Shown here one piece after another: positions 22,083 through 32,316 of a stretch of 64,000 nt of DNA (positions within the stretch are counted from its first letter, which is position 1; every line of letters starts with the position of its first letter). This DNA is from Pleurostoma richardsiae (Eukaryota > Ascomycota > Sordariomycetes > Calosphaeriales > Pleurostomataceae): the NCBI GenBank assembly GCA_030052745.1, contig JANBVO010000001.1, positions 1,798,001-1,862,000 on the forward strand, written 5' to 3'. The notes below the pieces were generated by a model, which saw nothing but the letters and a program-made list of their open reading frames with translations, made no database searches and was not told the origin of the DNA. Both the position numbers and the translations under genes were made by a program.

Positions 22083-23018
22083 GCTACGTACTGCCACGGG
22101 ATTGATGAGCGGCGTGTGTTAAAAAGTGCCATGAGTTCAGGTGTCGTTTGTTTGGGTCTATGATATCCTTGCTGTTGGTTGTGATGATATGAATACCAGT
22201 TCTGAAATAGCTACGCAAGAATGCAGTGCTGTATGGAGTCCATTGTTCACTTTGCCCCTGATTCCGCCATCCATGTGAAATTCCGATGACACTTATCCGT
22301 GCAGTTGCCCACCCTCTAGACGAACCCTACTAACCAGGCACCGCGTTCGTTACCATAAGACGAGGTTTCTGACAGCCTCCTATCATGTACGACCACACCC
22401 AGTGGAAAGCTCGGGATCCCGTCCGCTCTCCCCCTAGATAAACCGCTTGAGGGCCAGATCAGTAGTTGGGTCGGTGACGACCAACGAAAACCTGGTGTTG
22501 TACGTTTTTTTTCTTTTTTTTCTTTTCGTCCTATTCTTCTACATCTCTGTCTACCAAGTGTGTCATCTCGGGCTCTAAAAGAGATCATACCAAGTCAGTC
22601 GCTTGTCTGCAGACCACGATCCAGACCTCTGGACTTATCGGACGAACAACGACCTGCCGAAACACGTAATAGACTCTCGAAATTACTATTGTCTGTCTTT
22701 CGAGTGGCTGATTTTGGACGATGTCATTCGCGATGGCGACATTTTCCGGCGCAAAGATGCCATTCCGATCTCCAGCCATGATCTGTTGCCCTAGCCAAAT
22801 CCCTCATCGCGCGCCCTTTGCGCCAGTCTAGACTAGACGAAGATGATGCCGCCCACCCCTAGTGTGCTTCAGCTGAACCAGCCCTGGCCGTGTAATCGAT
22901 CAGCTGAGAAGACGAAGACCGAGCCAGACCACGTCCCCACGGGGGCCTTCTCCCATTATCGGCCGATACTCTGGCTCCTCCTCCTCCAGACGCTAAGCCA
23001 ACCCCCTTTCTCCCTGTC
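22083..23018. other. Convergent intergenic region
   Basis: About 0.9 kb between the 3' ends of the permease and NADAR genes. It contains a T-rich tract at 22505-22527 and a 63-codon plus-strand frame (22603-22794) with protein-like composition but no recognised family. Confidence 0.45.
22505..22527. repeat. T-rich tract
   Basis: Runs of eight, eight and four T separated by single C residues. A low-complexity tract in the 3' intergenic space. Confidence 0.8.
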
Positions 23019-23916
23019 TCAGTCCTCCTCTTCGCCGTTCTCCTTCTCCTCCCTCTCCTCCTTCTCCCTCCTCAACCTCTCCCGAACCCTCATCAGCGCC
23101 TTGCCCAACAGATTCAGCCCCCACTCCCCCCTCACCCCCTCCGCGCCCGCCTCCCTGAACCCGATCCCCCAGATCCGGTCGTACGGGCTCGCCTCCACCA
23201 GCTCCCTGTCTCCCGTGTCCAGCAGCAGGCCCCGCAGCCCTCCCTCCCCGACCGGCATCGACCCCGGCGCCGTGCCTCGCCGGAGCGCCGCCTCGCCGAC
23301 CTCCCTAGCTGCGCGGGGCACGATGACCTGCGTGAACTTGAGGTAGGTCCCTTCCTCGACGATCCGCTCGCGCGCGGCGACCCAGGCGGCCTCGTCGAAG
23401 CCGTGGACCTGCCGGCCGAGCTTCTTGACGTCGCGGGGGTGGCCGGCGGCGAGCACGCGGGCGGCCACGGCTTGGTCGTTGAAGAGGAGGGCCTTCTGGT
23501 GCATCATGTAGCTGTTTCCTCCCCCCTTTTTGTCAGTTTGAGAGTTCCGGGGACCCATCATATGTCTAAGACCAGGAGGCGTTGAACAACAAGGACAGAA
23601 AGAGAGAATATGAGAGGAGCTTGGGCTGGGTGAGAACGGACGGGGGAAATACTGACTGCTCGGCCGTCTTGTAGGTCTTGGACGGGTCGGCGGCGTCGCG
23701 GAAGGCGCAGGGCCACCACTGGCTGAGGTAGCCTGTCTCCGGGTGCGACTCGCGCCAGAAGAATAGGGGCGAGGTGTTGTCGTCTGCCTCATGGTTTGTA
23801 GATGCTGTTGATGCGTCTTCCTCGCTTGCCATTGATGACTTGACGGCTTTAGCTCTAGGTCGTAGGTTCCTGGCTGGTGCCCTGCGCTTTGTGACTCTGC
23901 TCGATCCGGAAGACAT
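23019..23916 (-). CDS. NADAR domain protein (YbiA/DUF1768 family)
   Basis: Predicted 250 aa in two exons (23916-23657, 23511-23019). The 145-nt intron has an uncommon GTCAGT donor and a CAG acceptor, and splicing rebuilds YKTAEHYMMHQKALLF, the central NADAR motif. The domain opens with PLFFWRESHPETGYLSQWWP. It continues through the substrate-side GTYLKFTQ and ASPYDRIWGIGF, and ends in WGLNLLGKALMRVRERLR with a Glu/Lys-rich tail. The first 45 residues are basic and may be disordered. Family members include the bacterial riboflavin-intermediate N-glycosidase YbiA and enzymes reported to remove ADP-ribose from guanine. Which reaction this one performs is unknown. The domain looks complete. Confidence 0.9.
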
Positions 23917-24720
23917 TTCTGCGATGTTGTGGTTGATGCTTCAGTTATTGAAGTTGTTGTTTATAATTCCGAGGTTCGTGGAAAATGAAGGCTAAGAGTT
24001 ACCGAAGGTTATATGTCCTCCTTGCCAAGTTCCCCAACTCATTGTTGGTGTTGCTGCCTTTCGTCCTTAGCCGGGTCTTAAGTGAGGCTGAGCAGCAACC
24101 TACGATAGTTTCACGCACCGTCGCGTAGTGAGTCACGCGGTGTCTGGTTGCAACTTGCACGCTGCACCTATCTAGCTCAGTTGCTAGGACGAGGCAGAAC
24201 GACAGCTTTGGCTGCGCCCCGTTCATTCACTGTAGTTCTCACGCTTCAAGCCCCTTTTTCAGTGTAGTACAAGCGCGTGTTTGGGTTCACACCACAGATG
24301 GAAGTAGACATGTGACTGGACTTTCAACAACGTAGATTCCTACGTGATCTTCTATACTACACCCGATACCATCGCCCATTGTACAGTGGACCCATCAAGG
24401 CAGGCCCAGTAGGAGTGGTGTGTTCGTTCTCTGTGCCGTGCATCCCTCGCCCTTGGCGACATACGTAAACCTACACACCTGTCGAGGCCAGTAACTCCTT
24501 TTAGTCTCCTTTTTTCTCCAAGGATCCATCCAGGTCCCCGGATGGTTATAGTACACAAGATAGTAAAACAATGGTTGAGTTATGGAGGGCAGTCTCGCTG
24601 CTGACGTCGCGACGTCGATGCCCCCCGGTGCTAGGGATGCGGGCTGGTGGCCCATTTATGCCTGTCGGCACGATTATAGTGGTGATGATTCTTCTGGATG
24701 AGTGGAGACCGTTGGAATGA
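23917..24720. other. Intergenic, no gene seen
   Basis: About 0.8 kb holding the NADAR upstream region and the TIM44 3' flank. Frames are short and show no motif. Confidence 0.5.
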
Positions 24721-26427
24721 TTAGATGTACTCGCGAGCGCTCTTCTGCATCTCAATCAAGCGCCAGCCTCTTGTCTCGGGGTTGTTCACGTCCTCGGGGA
24801 CTCGGGTGATGCCAATGGCGTACGTGACCAACTGGACCTTGTCCTCCATACCGGCAGCCAGCTTGTTTGTCTTTGCATTCCTGTAGACATGGACCTCCTG
24901 TGTCCTGCAGGTGATGATGAAGACGGGGATCTCGCCAGGTTCCAGCATGCGCGCCTTTAGGATGTCGACGTGCCGGATGTCGAGGATGCGGCCATCCGAC
25001 TTAAGACCGGCCTGGAGGTACTGCTTTGTGAGCGCCTCGTATACGGAGTACTGCGCCTCGGAGAGCCACAGCTTCAGCGTCTGGGTATCGCCCTTGACAT
25101 ATGCGTCGAGGACCTCGGGCAGTATGTACTCTCGTAGCTCGCGGAGGAAGGGCTCAACCTGGAAGGCCGGGTCCCAGGACCGCATCTTCTTAATGACCAT
25201 GGCGGTCTCGTTCTCAGCGAAGAAGCCAGCAACCCTGTCCGTGATACTCCTCGCCGTCGAGATTAGCGGGTTCTCGGACTCCTGATATACGTTCTTCATC
25301 TCAAACATGCCCTGGACGACCTTGTTTGAGTCCTTGAAATTTCTCCAGGCCTCCTTCCAGGCAGCGTCCTTGTGAAGGGTGATGTTCGTACCAGCACTAT
25401 GATCGGGTCAGAAAGAGGCACATGGAAAAGGGAGTGTCCTTTGGGCCACATACTTGGGATCCTCATGCATCACCTCAGAGCTCTTGCCGTCCCTCTGCTC
25501 CAGTTGTTCCCGGAGCTCCCTCTGCTTCTTCCGCTCCTCCTTTTCCACCCAGCCACCGTATCTCGAGCTGCTGCCATCGTCGATGACGCTCTTCACAGAC
25601 TTGAAGGTCTCAGTCTCCCGGATGGGCTTGGTCGCCTTGTCCAGGACCTCTCCCGTCGCATTCGCCGCTGTCCGAACGCCCTTAACCACCGGTGTTTCCC
25701 AGGTCCACGCGGCTCCCTTGCCGACGGCCCCCGCAGTTGTCTTCAGCACCTTGCCAGCCGTGGAGGACACAGCGCCGGTGGTAGACTCGTACGCCTGACG
25801 CGCCTTCCTGACGGATTCGCTCTCCGTAAACTGATGTGCGCCCTCTGCTAGTGCCTTCGTCGACTCGTTCCACTCCTTCGACGCCTTGAACTCGGACTGC
25901 ATCGTGTCCAGGAACACCTGCCATGGCGTCTTGTCACCGTGCGGGGGCGGAGGTGGTAGATCTTCCTTCTTCTCCTGCTTCTCGCCGCCCTCTTCGGATT
26001 TCTTTTCGCCAGACTCCTCCTCCTTGGCTTCCTCAGACTTCGCCTTAGCCTCAGCGTTTTCCGTCTCCGTCTCCGTCTCTTTCTCCTTTGTTTCGCTCTC
26101 GGTCTTGTCGGCGGGCTTCCCGGCAGTCTTCTCGGCGGTTTCCTGCTGGTACGCCCGCGAGGAGATGTGGAATGGCCGGGATTGCGCTCTTGCGACGGCC
26201 TCTATTCTTATCGCATCTGGGAGCAGCGGCGACCGCAGAGGCGCCAGGCCGGGAAAGGTCACACCCAGTGGTGCTCGCCGAACGTCATTGCCACTGAGAG
26301 ATGCGAGATCCGTGGACAATAACCGCCTGTAGGCGGGCGACCTGCCGTAGGAATGTGAGGGGAGGAAGGACGCTCTCGAGAGAGCAGGGGAGGCGGCGCT
26401 CCTCGATGCGGTCCTGAGGGAGTTCAT
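24721..26427 (-). CDS. tim44: Mitochondrial import inner membrane translocase subunit Tim44
   Basis: Predicted 549 aa in two exons (26427-25454, 25396-24721) with a 57-nt intron (GTATGT to TAG) that rebuilds HEDPNAGTN. The N-terminus is Arg/Ser/Ala-rich and lacks acids, as in a matrix-targeting presequence. Residues about 95-170 form a Glu/Lys/Thr-rich charged segment followed by a short polyproline run. The middle part (KEWNESTKALAEGAHQF; VRKARQAYESTTGAVSSTAG) is the Hsp70- and Tim23-binding region of fungal Tim44. The C-terminal Tim44 domain (VVQGMFEMKNVYQESENPLI; FLRELREYILPEVLDAYVKG) fills about 370-549. Tim44 anchors mtHsp70 to the TIM23 channel in the presequence-translocase motor. Length and motifs are normal. 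It is divergent from the uS11m gene, with 307 bp between the start codons. Confidence 0.96.
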
Positions 26428-26734
26428 GTTCGGATTGAGCTGTCCAGCTCTCGGCAGGCGGGACGATGGTGTTCGCGAGGATGGTGAAGGCGAAGGAAAT
26501 ATTTTGGGAGAGGCGCTTCTAGGTAATTCTTAGCATGGACTGCCGGCGCCGCCTGATTGGCTGCAGCTGGGCTGGAGAAATCGGAGGACCGGCGGCGCAG
26601 AAACCGATCCCGGAGCTTTCCGTGACAGGGATCTTTGGCTTCTGAATTTCTGCGCCGCGAGTTTTGGCCGAGAATTCGACGTCGAGAAGCAGAGCGAGGA
26701 CAGCAATATCACACGCAAACGGGGTTCCTCGAAG
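26428..26734. promoter_or_regulatory. Bidirectional promoter, TIM44 / uS11m
   Basis: The 307 bp between two divergent mitochondrial genes must hold both promoters. A reverse CCAAT box (ATTGG) lies at 26556-26560, near the middle. No TATA word is evident, as is common for housekeeping promoters. Confidence 0.6.
26556..26560 (-). promoter_or_regulatory. CCAAT box (reverse)
   Basis: ATTGG lies about 130 bp from the TIM44 ATG and 175 bp from the uS11m ATG. The fungal HAP complex, which binds CCAAT, often controls mitochondrial genes, so the site fits the context. Binding is inferred. Confidence 0.45.
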
Positions 26735-27520
26735 ATGAATCCTCCCCCAGCAGCCCGCCAGCTGGCGAGGAGGCTCGTCCAGGGTCTCTCAATATCCTCA
26801 TCCTCTCCCTCGGCCGCACGATGGGCTGCTCTTTCTGCCGGCCGAGTATTCTCGACCTCGAGCCCAACCAGAGCAGACGAGAGGAACGATGGGATGCAGA
26901 GCCTCCGTAACGCCTTCGCCTCATCCACGGCAGGGAGGACACCCAGGAGAGGAGGAGCGACAACATTTGCCGAGCCAGAGGAGGCAAAAGCACCCAGGGG
27001 CGGCAGCGGCAGCGAGAGCATGGGGAACCTGGCAAGCAGCCTCCTGTTTGACACGCTCAATCAGGCCCCAAATCGAGCGCGGATAGACACGAGCCCCCTT
27101 GAGGGTGGCCTGGACGAGCTGGCGCCCTCGGAGGAGTTCGAGAACGGCGAGCCGTACCATTTCCACATCTTCAGCCACCGGCACAACACGCACGTTACGG
27201 TTACGAAGCCGAACCGCGACGCTATCATCTCCATGTCCTGCGGCAACCTGGGCTTCAAGAAGTCCCAGCGCAAGTACTACGACTCCGCCTACCAGCTAGG
27301 CGCCTACGTGATCGACCGCCTGCAGCAGCAAGGCTGGCACAAGAAGATGGAGTCGCTCGAAGTTGTACTCCGGGGATTTGGTCCGGGGCGGGAGGCTGTG
27401 TCTAAGGTCCTGCTGGGTAATGAGGGCAAGATGCTGAGGCAGAAAATCGTGCGGGTAACGGACGCCACGAGGACCAAGTTTGGTGGTACGAGGAGCAAGA
27501 AGCCGAGACGTCTGGGTTAA
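26735..27520 (+). CDS. mrps18: Mitochondrial small ribosomal subunit protein uS11m
   Basis: A single exon of 261 aa. The first 45 residues are rich in Arg, Ala and Ser with no acidic residue, which fits a mitochondrial presequence. A poorly conserved linker follows to about residue 130. The uS11 domain then runs to the end: FHIFSHRHNTHVTVTKPNRD, SCGNLGFKKSQRKYYDSAYQ, LEVVLRGFGPGREAVSKVLL and the closing VRVTDATRTKFGGTRSKKPR. The last elements are the rRNA-binding loop typical of S11. In yeast the orthologue is Mrps18. It sits in the platform of the mitoribosomal small subunit, near the mRNA exit and P/E sites. Length and motifs are normal. It shares a short divergent promoter with TIM44. Confidence 0.95.
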   Translation: MNPPPAARQLARRLVQGLSISSSSPSAARWAALSAGRVFSTSSPTRADERNDGMQSLRNAFASSTAGRTPRRGGATTFAEPEEAKAPRGGSGSESMGNLASSLLFDTLNQAPNRARIDTSPLEGGLDELAPSEEFENGEPYHFHIFSHRHNTHVTVTKPNRDAIISMSCGNLGFKKSQRKYYDSAYQLGAYVIDRLQQQGWHKKMESLEVVLRGFGPGREAVSKVLLGNEGKMLRQKIVRVTDATRTKFGGTRSKKPRRLG

Positions 27521-27959
27521 GGATGGGCGCTTCTGAATTGACATGGCCATATCTAGCTGAGGCCAGCTGATCGAGGCTGAGGCCATTTGAAGGAGACGGG
27601 CATAGAGCGAGCTCAATGCTCTGGGTGTGTTTGTATGTCTTGAGGTGCCATATGTAGCATAGATGTGACCAGCTGTGGTGCACGTATTGTACAACAACAA
27701 ACAGCAATGTAAAGAAGCTTCAGGCTCGGATGCTTTCCAAGCAAACAGTACCGCTGCCATTTTCCATATACATGATCTTAATTAAGTCTGGCGTGCATCA
27801 ATTTATTCGTTGGCGTTCCCTTTTTGGTGCTGCTATATGCACTACGGCGACCGGGATTTAGCGGCTGCAGGGACCACTACGGGAAGACGTCACAAATTTT
27901 GGCTGCCGTTTCCAGCCGCTCAGAAGCACTTCGTTCCAACACCTGGCGATGTAGCAGCC
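27521..27959. other. Spacer between uS11m and BCS1
   Basis: About 0.44 kb holding the uS11m 3' flank and the BCS1 promoter. The BCS1 frame is open upstream to 27810, but those 50 residues (Cys/Tyr/Trp-rich at first) do not look like a Bcs1 N-terminus. Confidence 0.5.
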
Positions 27960-29411
27960 ATGTCCACAGCTTCACCACCTCCAGGAGACGCAGCAGCGTC
28001 CCTGCTAAGCCTCAATGGTCTCACAGACAATCCGCTCTTCGCCGGCGGCGTCGGGCTGGCCGCCCTCGGCAGCGCCGCCGCCATCGCCCGGCGCGGCTTC
28101 ATCTCCGGGATGGGCATGCTCCGGCGGCGGCTCCTCGTGAACGTCGAGATCAGCCGGCAGGACCCCTCGTACCCCTGGATACTCGCCTGGCTCTCGCAGC
28201 CTCGGCAGGACGCCGGCTTCATCGCCTCGCGGCTGACGCGCATCCACAACCTCTCCGTCGCGACCGCCACCAAGAGCGTCGCGCCCTCCTCGCCGAGCGG
28301 CGGCGGCGCCAACGCCGACCCGGCCGCCGGCCCCGTGCAGGCGCACTTCTTCCTGCAGCCGGGCTACGGGCGGCACATCATCCGGCACGCGCCGGGCGTC
28401 TACATCGCGGTGAGCCGCGAGAAGCTCTCGACGGCCAACATGAACACGGGCGAGCCGCACGAGGTAGTCACCCTGACGGCGCTGTGGGCGCACCGGCACG
28501 TCTTCGAGGCCGTCTTCGCCGAGGCCCACGCCCTGGCAGCGCGCGCCCGCGAGGGCCGCACCGCCGTGTACACGGCCCGCGGCATGGACTGGACGCCGCT
28601 GGGCGAGCCGCGCAAGAAGCGGCCGCTGGGCAGCGTGGTGCTGGACGAGGGCGTCAAGGAGGGCATCGTGGCGGACGTGCGCGACTTCCTGGCCCGCCAG
28701 AAGTGGTACGTCGACCGCGGCATTCCCTACCGCCGGGGATACCTGCTGTATGGCCCGCCCGGCGGCGGCAAGACCAGCTTCATCCAAGCGCTGGCGGGCG
28801 AGCTCGACTACTCGGTGGCCATGATCAACCTGAGCGAGCGGGGCGTCACCGACGACCGCCTGGCGCACCTGCTGACGGCTCTGCCGCAGCGCAGCATCGT
28901 GCTGCTCGAGGACGCGGATGCGGCGTTCGTGAACCGCCGCCAACGCGACGCCGATGGGTACAGCGGCGCGACGGTCACCTTCTCGGGCCTGCTGAACGCG
29001 CTGGACGGTCTGGCCGCCGGTGAGGAGCGCATCGCCTTCCTGACCACCAACCACGTGGACCGGCTCGACCCGGCGCTGATCCGCCCCGGCCGCGTCGACG
29101 TCATGGTGCGGATCGGCGAGGCTACGAGGTACCAGGCCGCCAGGATGTGGGATCGCTTTTACGGGGACGTAGACGAGGATGGTAGCGGGCGCGAGCGGTT
29201 CCTCAAGAAGCTCGACAGCCTGGGCCTGTTCGGCGAGGGCCACGGCCCGTCGGCGCCGGGCCGGCACACCAGCACGGCGGCGATACAGGGCTTATTCCTG
29301 TTCAACAAGAACGATATGGAGGGCGCTATCAACATGGCGGACGCGCTGATACCGCGCACGTTCGAGCCGGAGACACCAAGCCCTGACGCGGCCATCAAGA
29401 GCCCGGCATAA
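27960..29411 (+). CDS. bcs1: Mitochondrial chaperone Bcs1 (AAA ATPase)
   Basis: A single exon of 483 aa from the ATG at 27960. This start was chosen because MSTASPPPGDAA leads directly into the family's single N-terminal membrane segment (LFAGGVGLAALGSAAAIARR). Then come the Bcs1-specific region (DPSYPWILAWL; FFLQPGYGRHIIRH) and the AAA module. The latter has WYVDRGIPYRRGYLLYGPPG, Walker A GPPGGGKTS (about 265-273), Walker B SIVLLEDADAAF (about 310-321), TTNHVDRLDPALIRPGRVD and the arginine finger region. Bcs1 moves the folded Rieske protein across the inner membrane into complex III. The P-loop has Gly where Ser or Thr is more usual, which need not impair it. A Gly/Ser/Ala-rich insertion lies near residues 100-120. 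Third positions are extremely GC-rich, which opens long shadow frames on both strands. Confidence 0.93.
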   Translation: MSTASPPPGDAAASLLSLNGLTDNPLFAGGVGLAALGSAAAIARRGFISGMGMLRRRLLVNVEISRQDPSYPWILAWLSQPRQDAGFIASRLTRIHNLSVATATKSVAPSSPSGGGANADPAAGPVQAHFFLQPGYGRHIIRHAPGVYIAVSREKLSTANMNTGEPHEVVTLTALWAHRHVFEAVFAEAHALAARAREGRTAVYTARGMDWTPLGEPRKKRPLGSVVLDEGVKEGIVADVRDFLARQKWYVDRGIPYRRGYLLYGPPGGGKTSFIQALAGELDYSVAMINLSERGVTDDRLAHLLTALPQRSIVLLEDADAAFVNRRQRDADGYSGATVTFSGLLNALDGLAAGEERIAFLTTNHVDRLDPALIRPGRVDVMVRIGEATRYQAARMWDRFYGDVDEDGSGRERFLKKLDSLGLFGEGHGPSAPGRHTSTAAIQGLFLFNKNDMEGAINMADALIPRTFEPETPSPDAAIKSPA

Positions 29412-29653
29412 TCTGGCCGGTGGGTTGTTCTGGGTCTGTGAAACGCAATAGAGAAAAAGGGAAGAGCCAAGCGCCGAGCCAGGGGGTGTCGAGGATTGAG
29501 TCTGTATCATCACAGCTCCCGTTGACTGTACAAACTCTGTAGAACTAAATGATACCCAACATTTCTGTCTCATCCCTACTTCTCCAAGCTGCATCTCCCT
29601 CTCGCTTAGCAGACTAACCCATCGCACCACAATCAAGTCACGACAGAAAAGCA

Positions 29654-31006
29654 TCAGCCCAGCTCCACAGAGATATCCTTCTCGTTGCTAAAGATCCTCT
29701 CCCAGGCTACCTTGAGCGCCATCTCGCTGAACGCGGCATCGGGGTGGCTCGGCTTGCTCATCCACACGGACTTGGAGCTCTTGGCCTCCTCCCAGCCGTC
29801 CATGGTCGGCGCGTTGTCCCCCGACAGCGCCTCGACCATGGTGCCCTGGATGTCGCTGTTGGCGCCGCGGTACTCCATGCCCAGGTTGGGCTTGTAGTGC
29901 CACTGCGCCATGACGGTGGGGATCGTGCTGTACGCCGTCAGCTCCCCGTTGGCGATCATGCTCTGCATGATCAGGTCGATGGGCATGTCCAGGTCCAGCG
30001 CCATGCGCAGCAGCAGCTTGGCCGCGCCCCGCTGCGTCACCGCGTACGCCGTCGTGCACACCGTCCCGCCCGACTGGTGCACCACCCGCTCCACGCCGAG
30101 CTGGTGCCCGAAGTAGTCCTTTCCCGCGGGCACCCACGGGTCCGCGTACCGGATGTGCCGGTTGGGCGCCTTCTGCAGGTCGAAGCAGTGCCCGAATGAC
30201 AGTAGGTCCCAGTAGTCGCTGTGCCACGGGTCGTCCGCGTCGGCCTCTGCCAGATATGGAGGCGGCTGCAGGGGCGGAGCGCGGTGATCGACCGGCTGCC
30301 ACCAGGGGTCGGCGGCGTCGGAGCGGCCAGTGTCGTCCGCCAGCGGGGCCGTCTCATTGTCTGCCGCGTGTTCGCCGTAAAGTGGGCGCACTGCCATGTT
30401 TCGGAGCAGATCTGTGAAATGCTTGTTGAGCAGGGCAACTATTGGCCGCAGGTTGACATCCCAGGTAGCGTCGGACTCGATTACGAGAACAGGAGGGAGG
30501 CGCTTCTGGACCACCTCGCTCCAGATCTTGAGTCAGACGTGCGTTGTCAGTACGCAAACCCCAAGGCGAAAGGTCTCCGGGCCCTATTTGGCTAGGAGAG
30601 AACTCACGTTTGCGTGGGCCCTGAAACACCCCTTTTCTCCCGGCTTGAGGGCATCGTTGCTGGTGGGCGGCAAGCCCACTGCATTGATCGTGGCACCATC
30701 GACAGCGGCCGCGTCCTGGAGATCTATTCCAGAGAGATATGCCTGAATCACTGCGGCGTCCTGCCGGTCGTAGCGGCTCTTCATGTTGATGAACCTGATC
30801 GAGTGGAAGCCCAGCGTCCTGTTCCCAGCGGCCCTCATAGCCTCGATATCCTTCCTGTTCATCTCCCGATCCTTCCCGAACGGCCGTGGATGCAGATTAC
30901 ATGTTATCATAATGAATATCATGAACGACAGCAACGCCAGGGCGAAGGGTAAGGCTCGGACATGCTGCCGTCTCACACCGGGAATGAGCATGAGGCGGCG
31001 GCCCAT
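29654..31006 (-). CDS. Glycosyltransferase family 25 protein
   Basis: Predicted 423 aa in two exons (31006-30608, 30526-29654). The 81-nt intron (GTGAGT to AAG) rebuilds FRAHANIWSEVVQKRLPPVL. An N-terminal hydrophobic segment at about residues 18-40 (LPFALALLSFMIFIMITC) suggests a type II membrane protein of the Golgi or ER. The GT25 core shows IRFINMKSRYDRQDA, the cysteine/histidine turn KGCFRAHAN, the acidic metal site LVIESDATWD, and the late block GGTVCTTAYAVTQRGAAKLL. GT25 enzymes transfer galactose or related sugars (LPS or collagen galactosyltransferases); fungal members have no established acceptor. The frame is open upstream to a GTG at 31042 that itself looks like a splice donor (GTGAGT), so a 5' intron is possible. 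It is convergent with BCS1. Confidence 0.87.
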
Positions 31007-32316
31007 GTGGTGGCGTTGAAGACGTAGCTTCGGAATACTCACTTCCCTGACTGACTCTATGGCCGCGAAGGTTCTAGGAATGTTATCTGCTTGCTAGACG
31101 GGCGTCAGATTTCCGGGGAGCTGCACTATGCAACCTGGAGCTCGTCCTGTTCCGAATAAGCCTCCGTTTAGAATCCCCTGGTTCAGTAGGTAACGAGACA
31201 GACGCAGGGACGGTGTCACGGATGCATCTCCCTGTCAACAGGACAACGATTGTTTATGATAGCCTTCAGCGGATTTGTTGCTCCTGGACTCCATGAACAG
31301 GTATGTATGTTCTCTGCTGCTGGCTTCCCATGGGAAAGGAGAAGCCACGGGGAGCAGACGAGCGTGCTGTCATCTCGAGCTGGTCTAGCATTGCCACCAC
31401 CCAGATTCAAAGTTTATCACAACCACCTTTCCCCAAAGCTTCTGTTAGAACTCTTTCAAGCAGGAGCAAAAAGGCGGACATCTCTGCTGGGGAAAAGGAA
31501 GACCAGCCCTAGCGGAAAGTTAAATGGTGGGAAGAAGACCTGGGAGCTTCTATCATCATCAAACCCAGGATTGCTGTTTGTCTCGTAACTTTGAGCCAAA
31601 CTAAGATGCTATGATAGTGTAAATGATGGAATCCATCCCGTGTTGCCTTCTTTCCCCTCAGAAGAAGGAAAATCATAACTGCCTGATGCGATGAGATCAA
31701 GTGCCATGTTGAAGCTCCGACTTGATCATGGGTATTCATTCCGCTCAGCCCCCTTCATACGCAGGCTCGTTCTTTTGTGGAACCGCAGGGTTGGCCTTAT
31801 CTTTGCCGCTAAGCACTGCGCACGCGCGCATGATACTGAGTGTCCTCACGGTGACATTGTTGGATCGAGACCGGAGGAATAGCGATGCCTCGAATTTGGG
31901 TGAAGTGAAGATATGCTAGGTGTACATTGATACCTTCCCCGGTCAATCAGCGGTACCTGCGCCCTAAAGCCTTCAGCCGCACCGCCCCGGCTGCACTGCA
32001 ACAGCACTAGAGGATCTCCAACACCAGCCTAAATGGTAGCTGCAGATTCACGCCGTTTGAGTCAACGGCGACTACGGAGCAAAGCTCAGGGTGAACAGGC
32101 ACCCCGATTATTCATTCAGGCCTTCAAGATCTTAAGTCAACAGACAATTGAGTGTGGAACTGATGAATATAAAGCACTTCATCTCTGCTTGTGCCACACA
32201 GAACCAAACTCTTCACTCATGAGAGCAGTTTCCTACTCAGCAACTCATCAGCCCTCAACTTGCGATACGCCAGCCGGCTATCACCCATTTACAATCTACT
32301 AAATCCTAAGATCATC
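31007..32316. other. Divergent intergenic region, GT25 / PARG
   Basis: About 1.3 kb between divergent starts. It has a TATA word at 32168-32173 before the PARG gene and a possible 5' splice donor just upstream of the GT25 ATG. No further coding sequence is supported. Confidence 0.45.
32168..32173 (+). promoter_or_regulatory. TATA box of the PARG gene
   Basis: TATAAA lies 144 bp upstream of the ATG at 32317. Confidence 0.35.

Noticed and set aside
27810-27959. Upstream 50-codon extension of Bcs1 from an ATG at 27810
   Set aside because: The added residues do not look like a Bcs1 N-terminus, and the ATG at 27960 gives the usual short lead to the membrane segment.
28005-29267. 420-aa open frame antisense to BCS1, and a 399-aa plus-strand frame at 27824-29023
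   Set aside because: Both lie over the GC-rich BCS1 gene in other frames. They are Arg/Ala/Gly/His-rich shadow frames produced by extreme third-position GC and have no family motif.
31007-31042. GTG start for the GT25 protein at 31042
   Set aside because: GTG is not a normal start in fungal nuclear genes and here looks like a splice donor; the ATG at 31006 leads directly to the membrane anchor.
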